From contig NZ_BJHV01000001.1 in the NCBI RefSeq assembly GCF_005405925.1, positions 2,914,001 to 2,978,000 of the forward strand: 64,000 nucleotides of DNA. Reading direction: 5' to 3'. The translations under genes were made by a program, and so were the position numbers. Of the stretch, positions 15,572-24,843 are shown piece by piece. The stretch is from Streptomyces antimycoticus. GTDB taxonomy: Bacteria; Actinomycetota; Actinomycetes; Streptomycetales; Streptomycetaceae. The number at the start of each line of letters is the position of its first letter. The first letter of the stretch is position 1. The notes beneath the pieces are model-generated. The model made no database searches. It was given only the letters and a program-made list of their open reading frames with translations, and was not told the DNA's origin.

Positions 15572-16742
15572 GGGCTTCGGGGAGGGCGGGCTCGTGCAGG
15601 GTGCGCAGGAGGAGCCGGCCGAGGGCGGGGAGGGCGATCAGGGGGACGAGGGCGGTGCGCAGGGTCGTGGCGTCGGCGAGGGCGCCGATGAGGGGGCTCG
15701 CGAGGCCGCCGACGCTGACGGTGAGCCCCAGGGTGACACCGCTCGCGGTGCCCACACGGCGGGGCAGATAGTCCTGGCCGAGCGTGATGTGCAGGGAGAA
15801 GGGCACGTACAGCCCGGCCGAGGCGAGCGCCACGCAGAGGTAGAGCGCCGGGCCGGGAACGAGGACGACGCCCGCGACGGCGAGGACGGTCAGGGCGTAC
15901 GACCACTGGACGACCGGGATACGGCCGTAGCGGGCGGCGAGTCCGCCCCCGGCCACCGTGCCCGCCGCGCCGCCGACGTAGAGCACGAACAGGGCGGCCG
16001 TACCGGCCAGGTCCCCTCCGCCGACGCGCTCGCGCACATACAGCGAGATGAACGCGCTCAGCCCGACGAAGACGATCGAACGGCACATGATGGCCCCGGA
16101 CAGCCGGAGGAAGGAGGGCCAGTCGTCCCTTCCCTCTCCCCCACGGCCGGCCCGCGCGGGCCCGGTTGCCGCGCCCGGGGCCCTGAGCGCCCGTAGCGTG
16201 GCCGCGCACAGGGCGGCACCGGCGACGGCGGGGACGGCCAGCAGCGGGGAGGCGCGCAGACCGCCGGTGGCGATGACGGCGGCGACCGCGAGCGGTGCGG
16301 CGGCGAAGCCGATGTTGCCGCCGAGGGAGAACCAGCTCATCGCGGTGTGGCTGCCCCGGCTGGCGAGCCGGGCCACCCGGGCGGCCTCGGGGTGATACGC
16401 GGCGACGCCGATCCCGGAGACGGCGACCACCGCCAGGGTCAGCGTGTAGGAGCCGGTGATCCCGCTCAGCGCCACGCCCGCACCGCCCACCAGCGTGCTC
16501 ACCGGCAGCAGCCACGGCATGGCCCACCGGTCGGTGAGCGCCCCGAACAGCGGCTGCACCACGGACGACAGCAGCGAGGCCGCCAGCACGACACCGGAGG
16601 CGGCGGCGTAGCTGTAGGCCCGCTCGGAGACGAAGAACGGCACCAGCGCGGCCACCGCTCCCTGGTAGATGTCCACGCAGGCGTGGCCCAGGGACATCAG
16701 CGTGATGGCTCTGCGGTGTGGGGTGGTCCGTTGCGTCGACAC
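15522..16742 (-). CDS. MFS transporter, fosmidomycin-resistance (Fsr) type
   Basis: Twelve-segment membrane exporter of 406 residues. The start MSLGHACVDIYQGAVAALVP after a short polar lead and the FGALTDRW loop are typical of the Fsr group of the major facilitator superfamily. I chose GTG 16742; no good ribosome binding site is visible and an ACGATC element close upstream may give a leaderless transcript. An ATG further in (MSLGH) is less likely because it would remove polar residues usual in the family. It converges on the kinase gene with a 50-base overlap. It probably exports a drug or a small metabolite. Confidence 0.85.
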   Translation of the reverse strand: MSTQRTTPHRRAITLMSLGHACVDIYQGAVAALVPFFVSERAYSYAAASGVVLAASLLSSVVQPLFGALTDRWAMPWLLPVSTLVGGAGVALSGITGSYTLTLAVVAVSGIGVAAYHPEAARVARLASRGSHTAMSWFSLGGNIGFAAAPLAVAAVIATGGLRASPLLAVPAVAGAALCAATLRALRAPGAATGPARAGRGGEGRDDWPSFLRLSGAIMCRSIVFVGLSAFISLYVRERVGGGDLAGTAALFVLYVGGAAGTVAGGGLAARYGRIPVVQWSYALTVLAVAGVVLVPGPALYLCVALASAGLYVPFSLHITLGQDYLPRRVGTASGVTLGLTVSVGGLASPLIGALADATTLRTALVPLIALPALGRLLLRTLHEPALPEALTGRPRPAEAEAPERA

Positions 16743-16899
16743 CCTTCGATCGTGGCGATGCCGGCGGGTGTCGCGCTTCCGATAATCCGCCGGCCCGTCC
16801 CGGAAACCCGCCACCTGGCCGGGCACCGGGCCGGGTCTCACAGCTCAGCTCAGTTCAGTGCTCGGTTCAGGGCAGCTTGGGCCCAGGCTCAGCCCTGGC

Positions 16900-18099
16900 T
16901 CAGCTCAGCTCGGCAAGCGCCGTGCGGACGGCCGCGAGGTCCTGGTCCGAGGCCAGACCCGCGTGATACAGGCGGAGTTCGTCGGCGCCCAGCTCCACCG
17001 CGTGGGCCGCGTCCTGGGCCAACGTCGCCGGGCTGCCGCCCATCCCCGCCACCACCGTGAAGTTGGCGGCGAGCACGGTCCGTTCGGTCCGGTGCGGAAC
17101 GAACGGGGGCAGGACCGCGGAGCGCGCTGCCTCGCCCCCTGTGCAGGGCAGCACGACTCCGTCGGCCTGGGCCAGCACATCGGCCGGGTCCACGCCGACG
17201 TTGGCGCCGAGCCGGTGCGGGGCCGGGTCGGCGTGCAGCAGAACCCGGAAGTCCGCTTCCGCCGCGCTCCTTACGGCGGCCACGGCCTCACCCCGCAGAC
17301 TGCTGGCGACCCGGTTGCGCCAGGTCGCGAAGACGGCGGCGTGGTCGGCACCGAGCAGCTTCTCGACCTCGGCCCACTCCCCCGCGCGGTCACCACCGTC
17401 CGCGGTCGTCTCGCCCGCCCACACCGGCCGCAGGGCGCGCACGACCGCCTGGCGCAGCTCCTCGGCGTCGGCCCCGAGTTCCGCATAGCCCGCGCCGCAG
17501 CTCTCGCAGAAGCACAGGGACATCAGATACTGGCCGGCGCCGCCCAGCGGCACCCCGCCGATCTTGTCGTGGGCGTGCAGATGGGCCAGCCCGTACCAAC
17601 CGCAGGACTCCAGCTCGGTGCCGCGGGTGCCCGGCCGTACGGCCGCCTCGGCGGCCAGGTCCACCAGATAGGCGCGCACCTCGGGGCGGGCGATGCACGG
17701 TGCCCACGGGTAGCGGTCGCCATAGGCGTTGCGCACGGAGATCCGCGGATGCTCCTCGCCCAGCCGGGTGTTGTGCGCGAGCACCACCCAGGCGTGGACC
17801 TCGAGACCGGCGTCGGCCAGGGCGGCTGCCGCCTCGCCGTACGGGTCGTCGCCCGGCACCCACGACTGCTCGTACGGGCGCAGCTCGCGCCCCTGCCAGC
17901 GCTCGGCGTCCGGCGGGTAGAGCACGGCCGCGTGGCGGGCGGTGACGATGCGGTGGTCGGGGTGGCGCGGGGTCAGGGCCCGGGTGGAGTGGTAGGCGGA
18001 GGCCAGCGTCACCTGCTGGACGCCGAGATCGGCGATGCGGCGCGCGGCGTCCGGGTCTCCGACGACGTCCCAGGGATAGACGAAGGCGGAGGCCCTCAC
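16900..18099 (-). CDS. Uncharacterised barrel-like protein coupled to kdgD
   Basis: A 399-residue soluble protein with no signal peptide. The pattern of alternating hydrophobic strands and helices (VYPWDVV near the start, EVHAWVVLAHN, YLVDLAAEA, GVDPADVLAQADGVVLPC, ELRLYHAGL at the end) suggests a TIM barrel such as a glycoside-hydrolase-like fold. It contains LCFCESCGAGY, a CxC-x2-C cluster seen in some hypothetical glycosyl hydrolases. GTG 18099 overlaps the kdgD stop (GTGA), with GGGGAGG just upstream inside kdgD, so the two are co-translated. I do not recognise a named function. A role in uronate or aldarate processing is inferred from position only. Confidence 0.75.
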   Translation of the reverse strand: MRASAFVYPWDVVGDPDAARRIADLGVQQVTLASAYHSTRALTPRHPDHRIVTARHAAVLYPPDAERWQGRELRPYEQSWVPGDDPYGEAAAALADAGLEVHAWVVLAHNTRLGEEHPRISVRNAYGDRYPWAPCIARPEVRAYLVDLAAEAAVRPGTRGTELESCGWYGLAHLHAHDKIGGVPLGGAGQYLMSLCFCESCGAGYAELGADAEELRQAVVRALRPVWAGETTADGGDRAGEWAEVEKLLGADHAAVFATWRNRVASSLRGEAVAAVRSAAEADFRVLLHADPAPHRLGANVGVDPADVLAQADGVVLPCTGGEAARSAVLPPFVPHRTERTVLAANFTVVAGMGGSPATLAQDAAHAVELGADELRLYHAGLASDQDLAAVRTALAELS

Positions 18100-19043
18100 C
18101 GCGCCTCCCCGTCCCCGTCCCCGACCAGCGCCATGCCCCGCTCGATCAGGTCGGCCAGCTCCTTGACGTGGGCGGGGCTGGGCTCGCTCAGCGGCGGGCG
18201 CACCTCGCCCACGTCCAGCCCGCGCAGCCGGACGCCCGCCTTGACCAACGACACCGCATAGCCGCGGCCCTGGTTGCGGAGCTCGACCAGCGGCCGGTAG
18301 AAGCCGTCGAGCAGCTTGTTGACGGTCTCGTCGTCACCCGTCATGAGCGCCTTGTGGAAGGCGAGGGCGAGCTCGGGAACGAAGCAGAAGACGGCGGAGG
18401 AGTAGAGCGTCACGCCGATGCCGCGGTAGGCGAGACCGGTCAGCTCGGCCGTCGGCAGCCCGTTGAAGTAGCGGAAGTCCTCGTCGGGGGCGCCCGCCCG
18501 CACCGCGCTGACGATGCGCTGCATCAGGTCGAGGTCGCCGAGGCCGTCCTTGAGGCCGATGATGCCGGGCACCTTGGCGAGCCGGGCCACGGACTCGGGG
18601 GCCAGGACGGCGTTGTCCCGCTGATAGACGATGATGTCGAGGTCGGTCGCGTCGGCGAGGGCGCTGTAGTGGCGGATCAGCCCCTCCTGATCGGCCACGA
18701 CCAGATACGGCGGCATGGCGAGCAGCCCGTCCGCACCGGCCCGCTCGGCCAGCTTGGCGTACTGGATCGCCAGCGCGGTTCCGTACCCGGCGCCCGCGAC
18801 CACCGGGACCCGCCCGGCGGACTCCTCCACGGCGGCCACGACGCAGTCGTGGAACTCCTCGGGCGTCAGGGCGTGGAACTCGCCCGTGCCGCAGCACGCG
18901 AAGACGGCGCCCGCCCCCGCTTCGATCCCGGCGCGGACATGCGCGCGGTAGATCTCCAGGTCCAGGGCGCCATCGGGACCGTAGGCGGTCACGGGGAAGA
19001 ACAGCAGTCCGTCAAGGCGCTCGGCGAGTGAAGCTGAGGTCAC
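18096..19043 (-). CDS. kdgD: 5-dehydro-4-deoxyglucarate dehydratase
   Basis: DapA-family decarboxylating dehydratase of 315 residues. It converts 5-keto-4-deoxyglucarate to 2-oxoglutarate semialdehyde in the oxidative breakdown of glucarate and galactarate. Family-specific features are LLFFPVTAY at 13-21, the ACCGTGEFHAL loop (49-59), Y140 (IIVYQRDN) and the Schiff-base Lys K165 (IIGLKDGLGD). GTG 19043 is preceded by GGGAGAAG. It is transcribed divergently from uronate dehydrogenase, which makes the aldarate precursor, and overlaps the barrel-like gene by 4 bases. Confidence 0.9.
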   Translation of the reverse strand: MTSASLAERLDGLLFFPVTAYGPDGALDLEIYRAHVRAGIEAGAGAVFACCGTGEFHALTPEEFHDCVVAAVEESAGRVPVVAGAGYGTALAIQYAKLAERAGADGLLAMPPYLVVADQEGLIRHYSALADATDLDIIVYQRDNAVLAPESVARLAKVPGIIGLKDGLGDLDLMQRIVSAVRAGAPDEDFRYFNGLPTAELTGLAYRGIGVTLYSSAVFCFVPELALAFHKALMTGDDETVNKLLDGFYRPLVELRNQGRGYAVSLVKAGVRLRGLDVGEVRPPLSEPSPAHVKELADLIERGMALVGDGDGEAR

Positions 19044-19335
19044 GGGCTTCTCCCTGTCGTGTACACCGACCCGCCGTCACCCACCGACGCAGTGTGCACG
19101 TTTCTGATCGTCATCTACATTCGTGAACACGCTTACCGTAAGGCAGCTATCGGTCACCGGTCAAGGGCGCCAACGGGGTGACACCCCTCACCCGGCGGTG
19201 AATTCCGCGCCGCCGCCCCACCCTTGACGGCTCCTGCGCCGATCCTTACGGTGGCCATGAATCTGAATCGCATACATGAATAAAAACCACATATAAAAAC
19301 CCCATACGTGATTCCCCCATGGAGGAGATCCGCCC
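19044..19335. promoter_or_regulatory. Divergent kdgD/udh promoter region
   Basis: This 292-base gap between two divergent uronate-pathway genes must hold both promoters. The part at 19258-19315 is strikingly A/T-rich for this genome and contains short runs such as CATATAAAAA and ATACATGAATAAAAA, with ATACGTG nearby. A GTGAACAC element lies near 19124. I cannot assign a specific operator, but joint control of both genes by one regulator is likely. Confidence 0.45.
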
Positions 19336-20145
19336 ATGCCCGCTCCCCGCACCGTCCTCCTCACCGGCGCCGCAGGCGGCATGGGCACATTGATGCGCGA
19401 GCTGCTGCCGCCGTACGGATACCAGCTACGGCTCCTCGACCAGCTCCCCATCGACGGCGAGCCCGACGCGATCACCGCGGATCTGTCCGACCGGGACGCC
19501 CTGCGCGAGGCCGTGCGGGGCGTCGACGCGATCATCCATCTCGCGGGCATCTCCCTGGAAGCCTCATTCGAGAAGATCCTGCGGGCCAATATCGAGGGCA
19601 CGTACAACCTGTACGAGGCGGCCCGCGAGGCGGGCGTCCACCGCGTCGTCTTCGCCTCCAGCAACCACGCCGTGGGCTTCACCCCGCGTCCGGTCGGGGA
19701 CGACCCGCTCATCCCGCTCGACACCCCGCGCCGCCCCGACACCTTCTACGGGCTGTCGAAGTCGTTCGGTGAGGACCTGGCCTCGTTCTACTGGGACAAG
19801 TACGGCATCGAGACGGTCGCCATCCGCATCGGCTCCTGCTTCCCCGAGCCGACGACGGTCCGCATGCTGTCGATCTGGATGAGCCCGGCGGACGGCGCCC
19901 GGCTGCTCCACGCCGCCCTTACGGCGGAGAACGTGGGCTACACCGCGGTCTACGGCAGCTCGGCCAACACCCGCCTGTGGTGGGACCTCTCCTCGGCCCG
20001 CGCCCTGGGGTACGAGCCCCAGGACGACTCCGAGCCGTACGCCGCGAAGCTGATCGCCGAACAGGGCGAGCTGGAGCCGGGCAACCCCGACCACGAGAAC
20101 CTCGGCGGCGCGTTCTGCACCAACCCGCCCATCTGGCCCCGCTGA
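19336..20145 (+). CDS. udh: Uronate dehydrogenase
   Basis: NAD-dependent short-chain/epimerase-type dehydrogenase of 269 residues that oxidises glucuronate or galacturonate to the aldarolactone. The nucleotide-binding motif is TGAAGGMG (10-17). The catalytic Tyr/Lys pair is Y138/K142 (FYGLSK), with the Ser-rich active-site strand ASSNHAVGF (107-115) characteristic of this enzyme. ATG 19336 has GGAGGAG at 19321-19327. Its divergent neighbour kdgD catalyses a later step of the same route, so the functional call is well supported. It converges with the TetR gene. Confidence 0.92.
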   Translation: MPAPRTVLLTGAAGGMGTLMRELLPPYGYQLRLLDQLPIDGEPDAITADLSDRDALREAVRGVDAIIHLAGISLEASFEKILRANIEGTYNLYEAAREAGVHRVVFASSNHAVGFTPRPVGDDPLIPLDTPRRPDTFYGLSKSFGEDLASFYWDKYGIETVAIRIGSCFPEPTTVRMLSIWMSPADGARLLHAALTAENVGYTAVYGSSANTRLWWDLSSARALGYEPQDDSEPYAAKLIAEQGELEPGNPDHENLGGAFCTNPPIWPR

Positions 20146-20192
20146 CGCCGCCCGGCGGCCCCGGACCCGAACTCAAAGTCACCTCACCCGGC

Positions 20193-20999
<807 letters not shown>

Positions 21000-21027
21000 G
21001 CCGCGATTTTGACATGCCTGGAGCGTT

Positions 21028-21058
21028 GTTCCAACATTGGAACGCCATACCAACTTGG
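21028..21058. promoter_or_regulatory. TetR operators between divergent genes
   Basis: GTTCCAACATTGGAAC (21028-21043) is a perfect palindrome with 7-base arms. A second, shorter copy, CCAACTTGG (21050-21058), follows at once. They lie 29-59 bases before the TetR start and 75-105 bases before the monooxygenase start, as expected for a repressor controlling both promoters. Confidence 0.7.
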
Positions 21059-21132
21059 AACGGCGTACCAGAGAGGCCTGCCCGAGGACGCCCGCACCGG
21101 GCGGGCGGCGGCCTCGATCCGAAGGAGCCACG

Positions 21133-22275
21133 ATGCGCACTCCCGTCACGATCATCGGCGCCGGACTCGGCGGCCTCACCCTGGCCCGCGTGCTGCACGT
21201 CCACGGCATCCCGGCCACCGTCTACGAGGCGGAGCCCTCACCGATGGCCCGCGCACAGGGCGGGATGCTCGACATCCACGACTACAACGGCCAACTGGCG
21301 CTGCGCGCGGCCGGTCTGATGGACGAGTTCCGCGCCATCGTCCTGGAGGGCCGCCAGGCCATGCGGGTCCTCGACCGGGACGGGACCGTCCTGCTCGACA
21401 AGGCCGACGACGGCACGGGCGGACGCCCCGAGGTGCAGCGCGGCGAGCTGCGGCAGATCCTGCTCGACTCCCTCCCGACCGGCACCGTCCGGTGGGACCG
21501 CAAGGTCAGCGGCACCCGCGCCCTCGGCGAGGGCCGCCACGAGGTGACCTTCGCCGACGGCAGCACCGTTGCCACCAGCCTGCTGGTCGGCGCGGACGGC
21601 GCGTGGTCTCGCGTCCGGCCGCTGCTCTCCGACGCCACACCGGAATACGCCGGCCGGTCGTTCGTCGAGACCTACCTGTTCGACGCCGAAACCCGGCACC
21701 CGGCCGCCGCGAAGGCGGTCGGCGGCGGGTCGATGTTCGCGATCGAACCGGGCGGGAACGGGAAGTGGATCGGGGCTCACCGGGAGAGCGGCGAGACCCT
21801 CCACACCTACCTGGTGCTGCCCATGCCGCTGGACTGGTTCGCCGCCATCGACTTCACCGACCCCGCCGCGGCCACCGCGCGGATAGCGCGAGAGTTGGAC
21901 GGCTGGGCGCCGGAACTCACCGCGCTGATCACCGACAGCGACACCGCGCCCGTCCTGCGCCCCCACCACACGCTGCCGGTCGGGCACCGCTGGGACCGGG
22001 TGCCAGGGGTAACCCTGGTCGGCGACGCCGCCCACCTCGCGGCCCCGAATGGCGAAGGCGCCAACCTGGCCATGCAGGACGGCGCCGAACTCGGTACGGC
22101 CCTTGCCTCGCACCCCGACGACATCGAGGCCGCGCTCATCGCATACGAGCAGGCCATGTTCCCCCGCAGCGCCGGGGAGGCCACCGAAGCCGACCGCCTC
22201 CACGAGCTCATGTCCGGCGAGAACGCGCCCCACACCCTGCTCGCCATGCTGGCCGCAGACGAACCGACCTCATGA
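21133..22275 (+). CDS. FAD-dependent monooxygenase, TetX-like
   Basis: Flavoprotein hydroxylase of 380 residues. The FAD motif GAGLGGL lies at about 9-15, the DG motif is LVGADGAWSRVR, and the second FAD motif is VTLVGDAAHLAAPNGEGAN. Length and motif spacing match the Tet(X)-type group, which hydroxylates aromatic or polyketide compounds. ATG 21133 was chosen because GAAGGAG at 21121-21127 precedes it and the FAD motif then sits at the N-terminus. The divergent TetR neighbour suggests induction by the compound it modifies. A resistance role is possible but not shown. Confidence 0.88.
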   Translation: MRTPVTIIGAGLGGLTLARVLHVHGIPATVYEAEPSPMARAQGGMLDIHDYNGQLALRAAGLMDEFRAIVLEGRQAMRVLDRDGTVLLDKADDGTGGRPEVQRGELRQILLDSLPTGTVRWDRKVSGTRALGEGRHEVTFADGSTVATSLLVGADGAWSRVRPLLSDATPEYAGRSFVETYLFDAETRHPAAAKAVGGGSMFAIEPGGNGKWIGAHRESGETLHTYLVLPMPLDWFAAIDFTDPAAATARIARELDGWAPELTALITDSDTAPVLRPHHTLPVGHRWDRVPGVTLVGDAAHLAAPNGEGANLAMQDGAELGTALASHPDDIEAALIAYEQAMFPRSAGEATEADRLHELMSGENAPHTLLAMLAADEPTS

Positions 22276-22317
22276 GCCCCCTGCGCGAGACGGCGCCGCT
22301 CAGCCCCTTCGCTCAGC

Positions 22318-22874
22318 TCAGCCCGTCGTCTTCGCCCACTCCCCCACCGTCGTGACCTCGGCCTGCGACGGGAACACCTTCTCGATGAGCAGCCGGTGGA
22401 TCTCCGGGTCCGGGTCGTAGCAGGCGTCGGACAGCACCGTGAGCCGGAAGTCGAGATCGGAGGCCTGCCGCAGCGTGGACAGGACGACGCCGCTGGTCGC
22501 GACGCCGGTCAGGACGAGGTGGGTGATGTCACCGGACCGCAGCACCACATCCAGGTCGCTGCCGGCGAACGCGCTGACCCGCCGCTTGGTGACCACGACC
22601 TCGCCCGGCCGGGGCGTGACACCGTCATGGATGGCGATCTTGGGGTCGTCCTCGGTGTAGAGGCCCGGTGGCAGGGTGGTGAACACCTTGTTGCGGGCCG
22701 ACGCTTCGGGACGGCCGGACCGGAAGCCGATGACGACGTACACGACGGGGATTCCGGCACCGCGGGCGGCGTCGATCGCCCGGCTCACACGCGGCACGTA
22801 GTCGGGGCCTGGACCCGGGCCACGATGCCCTCTTGGACGTCCATCACGAGCAGAGCCGTGTTGTTCACGTTCAT
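22318..22874 (-). pseudogene. Isochorismatase-like cysteine hydrolase, frameshifted as read
   Basis: The N-terminus starts at ATG 22874 (MNVNNTALLVMDVQEGIVAR) and runs into a stop. The rest continues in another frame from about 22800 (DYVPRVSRAIDAARGAGI onward). One added base in the G run 22804-22807 joins them into a 185-residue protein, the normal family length. The family Asp is in MDVQ and the Lys in VTKRR. Where the nucleophilic Cys is usually found the sequence reads GVATSGVV, so Cys is Val; a non-hydrolytic or variant subgroup is likely. Its ATG overlaps the MFS stop (ATGA), placing it last in a MarR-MFS-hydrolase operon. Probably a sequencing undercall rather than real decay. Confidence 0.78.
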
Positions 22875-24319
22875 CAAGCCTTTCGCTGCTGCGGTTGTCG
22901 AGCGGAGGAGGAAGCGCCGGGGGAGGAAGCGTCGGATCCGATACGGCCCAGCGAACGGTCCACGGCCGTCAGCGCCAGGAACAGACCGGCGACGGCGAGC
23001 ATGAACCAGGCCAGGCCGTGCAGCCCGCCGGTGTCGGCGCGGGCGCCGAAGAAGGCGCCGTTGGCGCTGGAGGCGACCATCGCGCCGAGGTAGAGGAAGG
23101 TACGGAGCAGCCCCGCCGAGGAGCCCATCCGTTCCGGATCGGCCTGGTGGTACACCGCGTTCTGCAGGGCGAGGCTGATCAGCCCCTGCGGTACGCCGAA
23201 GACGAGCGCGACGGTGATCAGCAGCCCCACCGCGCTGTGCGGCTGGAGCAGAAGCAGCAGGGAGCAGCCGGCGATCTGCCCCACGGCGCCCACGAGCAGC
23301 TTGCCGCGCACGGCGGTGCGGCGGCCGGTGAGGGTGGACACCGCGATCCCGGTGAGGAACATCGGCAGTTGGGCGAGGCCCGCCTGTGAGGCCGTCAGCC
23401 CCCGGCCGTCCTGGAGCCACTGGGTGTAGCCGTACAGGAAGACGTAGGAGACGACGGAGACGAGGAGGGCGCGGGCGTAGGTGAGCAGCAGGGGTGCGTT
23501 GCCGCCGAACACCCGCAGATCGATGAACGGCTCCGCCACCCGCAGCTCCCGCACCGCGAACCCGGCCGCCGCCACCGCCATCAGCACGGGCAGATACCAG
23601 CGGTCGGCCCGGGGCTCCATCAGGAAGAGCAGCAGCGAGACGAGCATCGCGGCGAACAGCGCCATGCCCGGCAGGTCCAGCCGGATCTCCTTCGCGGCGC
23701 GCGCCTCGCGGGGCGCCTTGGGCAGCCGCCGGGCGCCGAGGAGCAGACCGGCCACCGCGAGGGGGATGTTGACGGCGAACGTGGAGCGCCAGCCGCCCAG
23801 CCCGATCAGCACTCCGCCCAGGGGTGGTCCGATGACCGCGACGGTCTGGCCGGCGACCGCGAGTATGGCGAGGATCCCGGCGGGGCTGTCCTGGCCGGTC
23901 CGCCGGGCCTCGCTGCGGATGAGGGACATAGCCGCCGGATAGCCTGCGCAGGTGCCGAAGCCGAGCACCACCCGCGAGACGATCAGCGCCCCCATGTTCG
24001 GGGCCAGCAGTCCGATCAGCCCCGCGATCCCGGTCAGCGTGGCCCCGGCGAGGAAGAGACGGCGCGGCCCGTAGAGATCGATCAGCCGGCCCACAACTGG
24101 CTGGCCTATCGCGGTGGCCAGATAGAGCGCGGAGACCAGCCAGGCCGTCTGCGCCGGCGGCGCCCCGAACGCGGCGCCGATGGGCACCAACGACACGGAG
24201 ATGATGGAGGAGTTGACCGGGTTCAGGATCGAACCCAGCATCATCGGCGCGAGGAGCTTACGGTCGAAGGCGCCCCGCGCCGCGGTTTTGGTCTTGCGTC
24301 GAGTGAGCCGCTCGATCAT
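22874..24319 (-). CDS. MFS drug-efflux transporter
   Basis: Multi-segment membrane exporter of 481 residues in the DHA2-like branch of the major facilitator superfamily (about 12-14 segments). The loop motif GRLIDLYGPRRLFL and a motif-C-like segment GPPLGGVLIG are visible. ATG 24319 overlaps the MarR stop (ATGA) and the gene's own stop overlaps the hydrolase start, giving a three-gene coupled operon. MarR control implies induction by a toxic small molecule, which this protein probably exports. Confidence 0.88.
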   Translation of the reverse strand: MIERLTRRKTKTAARGAFDRKLLAPMMLGSILNPVNSSIISVSLVPIGAAFGAPPAQTAWLVSALYLATAIGQPVVGRLIDLYGPRRLFLAGATLTGIAGLIGLLAPNMGALIVSRVVLGFGTCAGYPAAMSLIRSEARRTGQDSPAGILAILAVAGQTVAVIGPPLGGVLIGLGGWRSTFAVNIPLAVAGLLLGARRLPKAPREARAAKEIRLDLPGMALFAAMLVSLLLFLMEPRADRWYLPVLMAVAAAGFAVRELRVAEPFIDLRVFGGNAPLLLTYARALLVSVVSYVFLYGYTQWLQDGRGLTASQAGLAQLPMFLTGIAVSTLTGRRTAVRGKLLVGAVGQIAGCSLLLLLQPHSAVGLLITVALVFGVPQGLISLALQNAVYHQADPERMGSSAGLLRTFLYLGAMVASSANGAFFGARADTGGLHGLAWFMLAVAGLFLALTAVDRSLGRIGSDASSPGASSSARQPQQRKA

Positions 24320-24765
24320 GCGCGGCTGAGCTGGTCCAGCAGGGCCAGCGCCTCGAGGATGGTCTTCCGTTCCGCTTCCGTATAGCCGGTCTCCAGGGCC
24401 TGGGCGAGCCATTCCTCGCCCGCCCGCCGCTTGTCATCCAGGTACGCACTGCCGGTGTCGCTCGTCGAGACCAGCTGCCGCCGCCCGTCATGGGGATCGG
24501 GGCGCCGCTGGATCAGCCCGCGCTCCTCCAGCACGGCGAGCGTGGCCGCCATCGACTGCGGCCGCACCCGCTCGGCCGCCGCCAGGGCGCTGGTCGAGGC
24601 GGGGCCCTCCTTGCTGAGCCTGCTGAGCACGGACGTCTGCGAGGGGGTGAGCCCCTCGTTGTCGTACGTCTCCCTGAACCGCCGCCGCAGCCGGCCGATC
24701 ACCACACGGATCTCGTGCGCGGCGCGCACGGCGGACGCGGACATGCCGCCAGGGGTCTCTGTCAT
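24316..24765 (-). CDS. MarR-family transcriptional regulator
   Basis: A 149-residue winged-helix repressor. The DNA-binding part spans TPSQTSVLSRLSKEGPAS, the recognition helix VRPQSMAATLAVLE and the wing RRPDPHDGRRQLVS. ATG 24765 was chosen as the first start that leaves the upstream palindrome (24787-24824) outside the gene; an ATG at 24807 would lie inside it. It heads the MarR-MFS-hydrolase operon and probably represses it. Confidence 0.9.
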   Translation of the reverse strand: MTETPGGMSASAVRAAHEIRVVIGRLRRRFRETYDNEGLTPSQTSVLSRLSKEGPASTSALAAAERVRPQSMAATLAVLEERGLIQRRPDPHDGRRQLVSTSDTGSAYLDDKRRAGEEWLAQALETGYTEAERKTILEALALLDQLSRA

Positions 24766-24786
24766 GCCCGTCACGGTAATTTCTTC

Positions 24787-24824
24787 AGTCCAGCCTGTCC
24801 AGTTCAAACTGGGCAGGCTGGACT
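24787..24824. promoter_or_regulatory. MarR operator palindrome
   Basis: Two 18-base arms (24787-24804 and 24807-24824) match as an inverted repeat at 17 of 18 positions with a 2-base centre. The core is CCAGCCTGTCCAGTT and its mirror. It lies 22-59 bases upstream of the MarR start, where a self-regulated repressor would bind. Confidence 0.75.
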
Positions 24825-24843
24825 GCTCAATTCGGCTGCGCCA

